From assembly GCA_018812885.1 (NCBI GenBank), contig JAHJCW010000125.1:1-11197 (forward strand): a stretch of DNA of 11,197 nucleotides. Reading direction: 5' to 3'. The DNA comes from a bacterium (lineage in GTDB: Bacteria; Fidelibacterota; Marinisomatia; Marinisomatales; JAHJCW01). The notes under the pieces were generated by a model. It was not told where the DNA came from and did not search any database. It saw only the letters and a list, made by a program, of their open reading frames with translations. Position numbers and translations under genes: made by a program. This document shows, in pieces, positions 6,426-11,197 of the stretch; position 1 is the first letter of the stretch, and each line of letters opens with the position of its first letter.

Positions 6426-6734
6426 ATGATGAATTACTGGCGCACTCCACTAGATATCAATAAAATAGAGGTACCGCATGGCAATGTGCATATCGACAAC
6501 GAACAATGTAAAGGTTGTGGATTCTGCATTGAATATTGCCCGAGAGATGTTTTGGCATTATCAAAAGATTTTAATCGAAAAGGATATCATTATCCAATCG
6601 TGCTTAAGCAAGGGGCTTGTGTTAACTGTACGCTTTGCGAAATGATTTGTCCTGATTTTTCAATATTTGTTGTTGAGGGAAAACCGAGCCATCCTAATAT
6701 TGACGATGTTCTAAAAAAAGGGGTAAAATCATGA
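6426..6734 (+). CDS. korD: 2-oxoacid:ferredoxin oxidoreductase delta subunit, 2x[4Fe-4S] ferredoxin
   Basis: A 102-residue ferredoxin-like subunit that relays electrons from the catalytic core of the 2-oxoacid oxidoreductase to free ferredoxin. It has two classic CxxCxxCxxxCP clusters: C28/C31/C34/C38-P39 and C65/C68/C71/C75-P76. The motif VHIDNEQCKGCGFCIEYCP with the spacing seen here is typical of KorD/OorD. The start is the first of two consecutive ATGs (6426 and 6429), preceded by AGGGAA. Its stop overlaps the korA start by 4 bases (ATGA). The order D-A-B-C is that of the four-subunit oorDABC operons of Campylobacterota and other anaerobes. Confidence 0.92.
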   Translation: MMNYWRTPLDINKIEVPHGNVHIDNEQCKGCGFCIEYCPRDVLALSKDFNRKGYHYPIVLKQGACVNCTLCEMICPDFSIFVVEGKPSHPNIDDVLKKGVKS

Positions 6735-7891
6735 AAGCGGATCCGATTGGAGTAGCAACAGGAAATCATTTTATTGATGGTGATCACGCCTGTGGCGAAG
6801 GTGCAATTGCGGCAGGATGTAGATTTTTAGCAGGATATCCAATAACTCCATCAACAGAAGTCGCGGAAAGAATCGCAGAACGTTTCCCTAAAGTTGGTGG
6901 AATGTTCATTCAAATGGAAGACGAGATTGCTTCTATGGCTGCCATAATTGGCGCAGCATGGGGAGGGCCAAAAGTCATGACGGTCACTTCGGGACCCGGT
7001 TTCTCTCTCATGATGGAAAACATCGGACTTGCTGTAATGCTGGAAACTCCCTGTGTTGTGGTCAATGTTCAACGCGGTGGTCCTTCAACCGGATTACCTC
7101 CCCTTACCGCTCAAGCCGATATGATGCAGGCGCGGTGGGGATCGCACGGAGATTATGAAATCATCGCTCTTTGTCCAAACTCTCCTCAAGAATGTTTCGA
7201 CTTGACAATTACTGCGTTTAATTTGGCTGAAACTTGGCGTGTACCGGTTATGTTCATGATGGACGAGTGTGTGGGGCATATGACTGAAAAAGTTGTCATA
7301 CCGGAAGCCGACCAAATCGAAATCGTGCCACGGAATTTTTATAAAGGTAAAAAAGAAGATTATCGACCATTTAATTTCAGTGGTAGCGGCGAAATTGCTC
7401 CAATGATAAAAGCAGGAGAAGGTTATAACATACATATTACCGGATTAACACATGATGAAAGAGGTTATCCAGCTCTCGATGCCGAGGCTCAAGATAAGAA
7501 TGTTAGACATTTGGTAGATAAAATACTAAAAAATGAAGAAAAAATCCGTTTGCTCGAGGAAGACCAAATTGATGACGCTGAAGTAATTGTGATTTCTTAC
7601 GGAATAACTTCTCGAGTTTCACAAAAAGCTGTACAGGATGCTAGGGCGGCCGGAATAAAAGTCGGAACAATTCGTCTAATTGTTGTATGGCCATTTCCTG
7701 AAAAATTAATTCGGAAGCTAGCGAGCAAAGTAAAAGCATTCATTGTTCCAGAAATTAATCTTGGTCAGATTTCTCTTGAAGTTGAGAGATATGCCGCGGG
7801 TAAAGCAATAACTATTCACGTACCACACGCCGGTGGCTGGGTTCATGATCCAAATGATATTTTAAAAGCAATTAAAAAAGGTGTAAAATGA
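6731..7891 (+). CDS. korA: 2-oxoacid (probably 2-oxoglutarate):ferredoxin oxidoreductase alpha subunit
   Basis: A 386-residue catalytic subunit of the enzyme that turns a 2-oxoacid plus CoA into acyl-CoA, CO2 and reduced ferredoxin, reversibly. The pyrimidine-binding half of the thiamine site is seen in GCRFLAGYPITPSTEVAE (about 29-46), FIQMEDEIASMAAIIGAAWGG and VTSGPGFSLMMENIGLAVM. RGGPSTGLP and ARWGSHGDYEIIALCP follow, then FMMDECVGHMTEKV. The C-terminal domain has VIVISYGITSRV and the VWPFPEK motif. The overall layout, including GKKEDYRPF and ITGLTHDERGYP, matches KorA/OorA. A VorB-type branched-chain enzyme has a similar scheme, so the substrate is likely but not proven. It overlaps korD by 4 bases and korB by 4 bases. 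Confidence 0.92.
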   Translation: MKADPIGVATGNHFIDGDHACGEGAIAAGCRFLAGYPITPSTEVAERIAERFPKVGGMFIQMEDEIASMAAIIGAAWGGPKVMTVTSGPGFSLMMENIGLAVMLETPCVVVNVQRGGPSTGLPPLTAQADMMQARWGSHGDYEIIALCPNSPQECFDLTITAFNLAETWRVPVMFMMDECVGHMTEKVVIPEADQIEIVPRNFYKGKKEDYRPFNFSGSGEIAPMIKAGEGYNIHITGLTHDERGYPALDAEAQDKNVRHLVDKILKNEEKIRLLEEDQIDDAEVIVISYGITSRVSQKAVQDARAAGIKVGTIRLIVVWPFPEKLIRKLASKVKAFIVPEINLGQISLEVERYAAGKAITIHVPHAGGWVHDPNDILKAIKKGVK

Positions 7892-8793
7892 ACAAGATTA
7901 CAGCACCAGCAACAAGTACTTTAAAAGTCCCAGAATCTCCAGAACCATTGGAACATCCGATGAAAGATTATTTGCGGACAGAGCGCTTTCCACATATTTG
8001 GTGTTCAACTTGCGGAATTGGAACAGTTTTAACTGCTTTTATTGCCGGTTTGCAAAAATCAGGACTTGATCGTGATAAAGTTGCCGTTGTTTCCGGAATT
8101 GGTTGCTCAGGCCGAGCTGCAGGATATTTGAGATTAGATTCCTTTCATTCAACGCACGGACGTGCTATACCTTTTGCAACCGGATTAGCGCTTGGTAATC
8201 CTGAGTTAAAAGTTGCTATAATTAGTGGGGATGGTGATATCGCAGCGATCGGTGGCAATCATTTTATTCATGCCGCTCGTAGGAATATGAATCTAACCGT
8301 TATTTGTATAAACAATTTTAATTATGCTATGACCGGCGGTCAAGCTGGACCTACTACTCCTCAAGAAGCTAATGCTTCTACTGCTCCATACGGTGCTTAT
8401 GAATATCCGTTTAATTTACCATATTTAGCGGAATCCTGTGGCGCTGTTTATGTGGCACGCTGGACATCTTTACACGTCCGCAGAGCGACCAAAGCGATTG
8501 CGGAAGCACTAGTGAAACCGGGATTTTCATTTATTGAAGTTATCGCTCCTTGCCCAACTCTTTATGCTCGCAGAAATCGTCTTGGGACAGGACTTGACCT
8601 AATGCGGTTTTATCATGATACTGCAAAAATACAGCATGGTGCGAATACAAAGGATATTGATATTGAATATCAAAAAGAGATAATTGTTGGGAAATTTGTT
8701 GATAAAGACAAAACCGATTTCTTTACAAACCGAAACAGTTTTCTGCAAAATAAGTTAGGTGACAAATATATTCCATATAAAGGAACCAAATAA
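7888..8793 (+). CDS. korB: 2-oxoacid (probably 2-oxoglutarate):ferredoxin oxidoreductase beta subunit
   Basis: A 301-residue subunit that holds the thiamine diphosphate and probably a [4Fe-4S] cluster. IWCSTCGIG carries C39 and C42, and IGCSGRAAGYLRLDSFHSTHGRAIPFATGLAL gives the conserved core with a further cysteine. The TPP/Mg motif GDGD is at 114-117, and NNFNY at 142-146 completes it, followed by AMTGGQAGPTTP. The C-terminal tail (PCPTLYARRNRLGTG) is as in KorB. Its first 28 residues, rich in P and E, are longer than in Helicobacter-type OorB (about 280 residues). ATG overlaps the korA stop by 4 bases, and its TAA overlaps the korC ATG by one base. Confidence 0.93.
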   Translation: MNKITAPATSTLKVPESPEPLEHPMKDYLRTERFPHIWCSTCGIGTVLTAFIAGLQKSGLDRDKVAVVSGIGCSGRAAGYLRLDSFHSTHGRAIPFATGLALGNPELKVAIISGDGDIAAIGGNHFIHAARRNMNLTVICINNFNYAMTGGQAGPTTPQEANASTAPYGAYEYPFNLPYLAESCGAVYVARWTSLHVRRATKAIAEALVKPGFSFIEVIAPCPTLYARRNRLGTGLDLMRFYHDTAKIQHGANTKDIDIEYQKEIIVGKFVDKDKTDFFTNRNSFLQNKLGDKYIPYKGTK

Positions 8794-9332
8794 TGGACAT
8801 TAGATTTTCAGGTTTTGGAGGACAAGGAATAATAAAATCAGGTATGCTGATTGGAAAAGCCGCCTCTTTATTTGATAATAAATTCGCGACGTTAACTCAG
8901 AGCTTTGGACCGGAAGCCCGCGGAGGAGCTTGTTCAGCACAGGTTGTAATTGATGAAAATGCGGTTTTATATCCATATATTATTGCACCGGAAATTTTGG
9001 TTTCTATGTCGCAGGAAGCTTATGAAAAATTTATTGGCGACCCTGTTAAAGGCAGTATTGTACTCACGGATACTGACCTTGTTAAACCTAAGAAAATTCG
9101 TAAAGATATAAAAATGTATTCAATTCCTGCCACCAGAATTGCCGAAGAAATGGGAAATCGCATTTTTGCGAATGTTGTAATGGTTGGATTCTTTACAGCA
9201 ATCACAAATGTCGTTAGCCTTGAGGCAATGAAAAAGGCATTGCCGGGATCAGTTCCCGAGCGATTTCTGGCTACTAATATTGAAGCACTGGAAAAAGGTT
9301 ACGAATACGGTAAAAATCTCACAAAGAAGTAA
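8793..9332 (+). CDS. korC: 2-oxoacid:ferredoxin oxidoreductase gamma subunit
   Basis: A 179-residue subunit of the domain III/gamma type, which in these enzymes helps bind and position CoA. IRFSGFGGQGIIKSGMLIGKAA is the standard N-terminus, followed by TQSFGPEARGGACSAQVVI and the EILVSMSQEAYEKF helix. The tail KALPGSVPERFLATNIEALEKGYE is also typical of KorC/VorC/PorC. Its ATG shares one base with the korB stop (TAATG) and its own TAA shares one base with the ATG of the flavoprotein gene. This makes all five genes from korD tightly coupled and probably expressed in fixed proportion. Confidence 0.93.
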   Translation: MDIRFSGFGGQGIIKSGMLIGKAASLFDNKFATLTQSFGPEARGGACSAQVVIDENAVLYPYIIAPEILVSMSQEAYEKFIGDPVKGSIVLTDTDLVKPKKIRKDIKMYSIPATRIAEEMGNRIFANVVMVGFFTAITNVVSLEAMKKALPGSVPERFLATNIEALEKGYEYGKNLTKK

Positions 9333-11197
9333 TGACTATTTCTGAAACCACATTTAAAAATTTTATCGGAAAACATGAAAAAACAATATCGTTTTCAGAT
9401 AAACCTAATATCCAGTATCCAATTGGAATAGTTGATCCATCCCCCTGCATGGAAGCATGTCCTGCTGGAGTCAACGTAAAAGCGTATGTTTCCCTGATAG
9501 CGGCTGGTAAATTCCATGAAGCATTACACGTTGTACGAGAGAAAAATCCCTTACCCGGTATTTGTGGTCGTGTATGTACTCATCCATGCGAGACCTTCTG
9601 TAATAGAAATCAAATAGATACTCCGGTAGCCATCCGTGCCTTAAAAAGATTTGTCGCTGATTATGAATTAGAACATCCAATTCCCAAACCCAAGCAGACT
9701 GCCGGAACACACAAAGAAAAGATTGCAATTATTGGTTCGGGCCCTGCCGGTTTAACTGCCGCACACGATCTTGCTAAAAGTGGTTTCAACGTCACAATTT
9801 TTGAAGAATTATCTGAACCGGGCGGAATGCTGATTGCCGGAATTCCTTCATACAGGATGCCTCGTGATATTCTTAAGATCGAGATTGATTACATTCGCAA
9901 TATTGGTGTAAAAATAATTACCAATAAAAAGATATCCGGTAAACAAGATTATGACAAATTATTGAAAGATTATGATGCAGTTTACTTGGCAATCGGTGCT
10001 CATATTGGAAAGAAACTGGGAATTCCCGGTGAAGATGAGTATAAAGGATTCATTGATGCTGTAACATTTTTACGAGACGTAAATCTTGGGAAACCTCAAA
10101 AACCCGGTGAAAGGGTAATTGTAATTGGTGGTGGTAACTCTGCAATTGATGCCGCACGCACCGCTTTACGATTGGATTCTAAAGTTAATATTGTTTACCG
10201 TCGTACGCGACAGGAAATGCCCGCCAACGAAGAAGAAATTAAGGATGCTGAAGAAGAAGGCATTAAAATACATTATCTCGCTACACCGGCAAAAATAGTT
10301 GGCAAAAACGGCAAAGTAACAGGTTTGGAATGCACAAAAATGAAACTTGGGAAACCTGATGAAAGCGGTCGAGCCAGACCAATACCAATTAAAAATTCTG
10401 AATTTACAATTGAGGCAGATGTAATTATCCCTGCAATCAGCCAAGAACCGGATCTATCATTTCTACCAAAGAACCACAATATTGATATTTCAAGATGGCA
10501 GACTTTTGCTGCTGATGAAAATACTATGGCGACCAATATTCCCGGAGTATTTGCGGGAGGCGATGCAGTAACAGGTCCCAATACTGTTATTAACGCTATT
10601 GCACATGGACATGTAGCTGCTAAATCAATTGAGAGATTTATTAATGGAGAGAAATTAGAACAATCAGATAGCAAGACTAAGCCGATTGAAACTGAAATTA
10701 AAATTAACCTATTAAACCAGCCGAAAACAAAGCGCGCCGAAATACCGATGCAAAAAATATCGGAAAGGAAGCACAGCTTCAAAGAAGTTGAATATTGCTT
10801 TGATGAAGCTACAGCAATCGCTGAAGCTCAGCGCTGCTTGCGCTGTGGTCCGTGTGATGAATGTTACATTTGCGTATCGGAGTGCGATAAAGGATTATCA
10901 GTTTTCCACTCTCCAGATAGTCAAAATGATTTTGTATTAAGATTACCACCGGATTTTGATTCTAAAGATTTAAGGAATGGTAATTTGCTTAGTACTCTAA
11001 AAGCAGCGAATGGTAAAGATATAACAATGGAATTAGATAGCTATATTCCGATCGTTAAAGATAATTTATGCCGTGGTTGTGGGGATTGTGTAACTGTTTG
11101 CGAATACGACGCCTGCCAATTGATTCAAAAAGATGGTGAGATATTTGTATCTCAAATTGACGCTGAAATTTGTCGTGGCTGTGGAACTTGCGTAACA
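9332..11197 (+). CDS. GltD/NfnB-like FAD-dependent oxidoreductase with C-terminal ferredoxin domains, cut by window end
   Basis: At least 622 residues are present, with no stop before the edge. An N-terminal GltD-type iron-sulfur domain has C39, C43-P, C78, C82, C86 and C90 (CPAGVNV; GRVCTHPCETFC). The FAD-binding IAIIGSGPAGLTAA is at 131-144, the NAD(P)-binding VIVIGGGNSAIDAA at 262-275, and the second FAD motif FAGGDA at 407-412. A dense cysteine cluster follows (C502, C505, C508, C511, C514, C518). Then come ferredoxin motifs at C580/C583/C586/C590 and C614/C617/C620 (incomplete). It probably moves electrons between ferredoxin and NAD(P), like NfnB, and not as glutamate synthase. It starts in a one-base overlap with korC, so it belongs to the same operon. 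The partner and direction are inference. Confidence 0.88.
   Translation, partial: MTISETTFKNFIGKHEKTISFSDKPNIQYPIGIVDPSPCMEACPAGVNVKAYVSLIAAGKFHEALHVVREKNPLPGICGRVCTHPCETFCNRNQIDTPVAIRALKRFVADYELEHPIPKPKQTAGTHKEKIAIIGSGPAGLTAAHDLAKSGFNVTIFEELSEPGGMLIAGIPSYRMPRDILKIEIDYIRNIGVKIITNKKISGKQDYDKLLKDYDAVYLAIGAHIGKKLGIPGEDEYKGFIDAVTFLRDVNLGKPQKPGERVIVIGGGNSAIDAARTALRLDSKVNIVYRRTRQEMPANEEEIKDAEEEGIKIHYLATPAKIVGKNGKVTGLECTKMKLGKPDESGRARPIPIKNSEFTIEADVIIPAISQEPDLSFLPKNHNIDISRWQTFAADENTMATNIPGVFAGGDAVTGPNTVINAIAHGHVAAKSIERFINGEKLEQSDSKTKPIETEIKINLLNQPKTKRAEIPMQKISERKHSFKEVEYCFDEATAIAEAQRCLRCGPCDECYICVSECDKGLSVFHSPDSQNDFVLRLPPDFDSKDLRNGNLLSTLKAANGKDITMELDSYIPIVKDNLCRGCGDCVTVCEYDACQLIQKDGEIFVSQIDAEICRGCGTCVT

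Noticed and set aside
7094..7435. Reverse-strand open frame of 113 codons inside korA
   Set aside because: It lies wholly within a well-supported korA and its translation shows no family pattern.
10273..10782. Long reverse-strand open frame of 169 codons inside the flavoprotein gene
   Set aside because: The forward strand encodes a clear FAD oxidoreductase with GGDA and cysteine motifs. The reverse translation has no recognisable domain and looks like low-complexity antisense.
1..11197. CRISPR array, tRNA or rRNA genes
   Set aside because: No regularly spaced direct repeats and no tRNA-like cloverleaf or rRNA signature were seen.

Overview
The window is AT-rich DNA from a bacterium that most likely lives anaerobically or microaerobically. 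The clearest lifestyle evidence is a complete ferredoxin-dependent 2-oxoacid oxidoreductase operon (korDABC-like) followed by an iron-sulfur flavoprotein. Several genes have Shine-Dalgarno-like sites, while two have none visible. The gene set would fit a lineage of the Bacteroidota/Ignavibacteriota/Calditrichota sort, but no taxonomic marker is present and that placement is a weak guess.

Left part (1-1609), accessory. A reverse-strand IS1595-family transposase start runs off the left edge. It abuts an N-terminally truncated GNAT acetyltransferase, apparently the gene the element landed in. Next come a 68-residue cysteine-rich zinc-ribbon protein and, one base after its stop, a two-domain protein with a B3-like DNA-binding N-terminus and an HNH nuclease C-terminus. 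No cognate methyltransferase is seen. By eye this part is more AT-rich than the rest.

Middle part (1663-5871). A perfect inverted repeat of the GACC-N4-GGTC type lies just before a TetR-family regulator gene. The regulator is followed by an unusual fusion of a pyridoxamine-phosphate-oxidase-like flavin-binding domain to a MenA-like UbiA prenyltransferase. Then come a SAM-dependent methyltransferase and a three-domain protein (zinc ribbon, NUDIX hydrolase, RsbRD_N-like helical domain). A prenyltransferase plus a methyltransferase suggests quinone or other prenyl-lipid modification under TetR control, but the substrate is unknown. The methyltransferase/NUDIX pair is separated from the fusion gene by a 92-base gap that holds a hairpin.

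Right part (5872-11197), central metabolism. After a 266-base non-coding leader come a two-CW domain protein, korD, korA, korB, korC and a GltD-like FAD/iron-sulfur oxidoreductase cut by the right edge. From korD onward each gene overlaps the next by 1 or 4 bases, so this is one operon. The Kor complex would make reduced ferredoxin from a 2-oxoacid (probably 2-oxoglutarate) and CoA, or run in reverse for CO2 fixation. The flavoprotein could pass electrons between ferredoxin and NAD(P).
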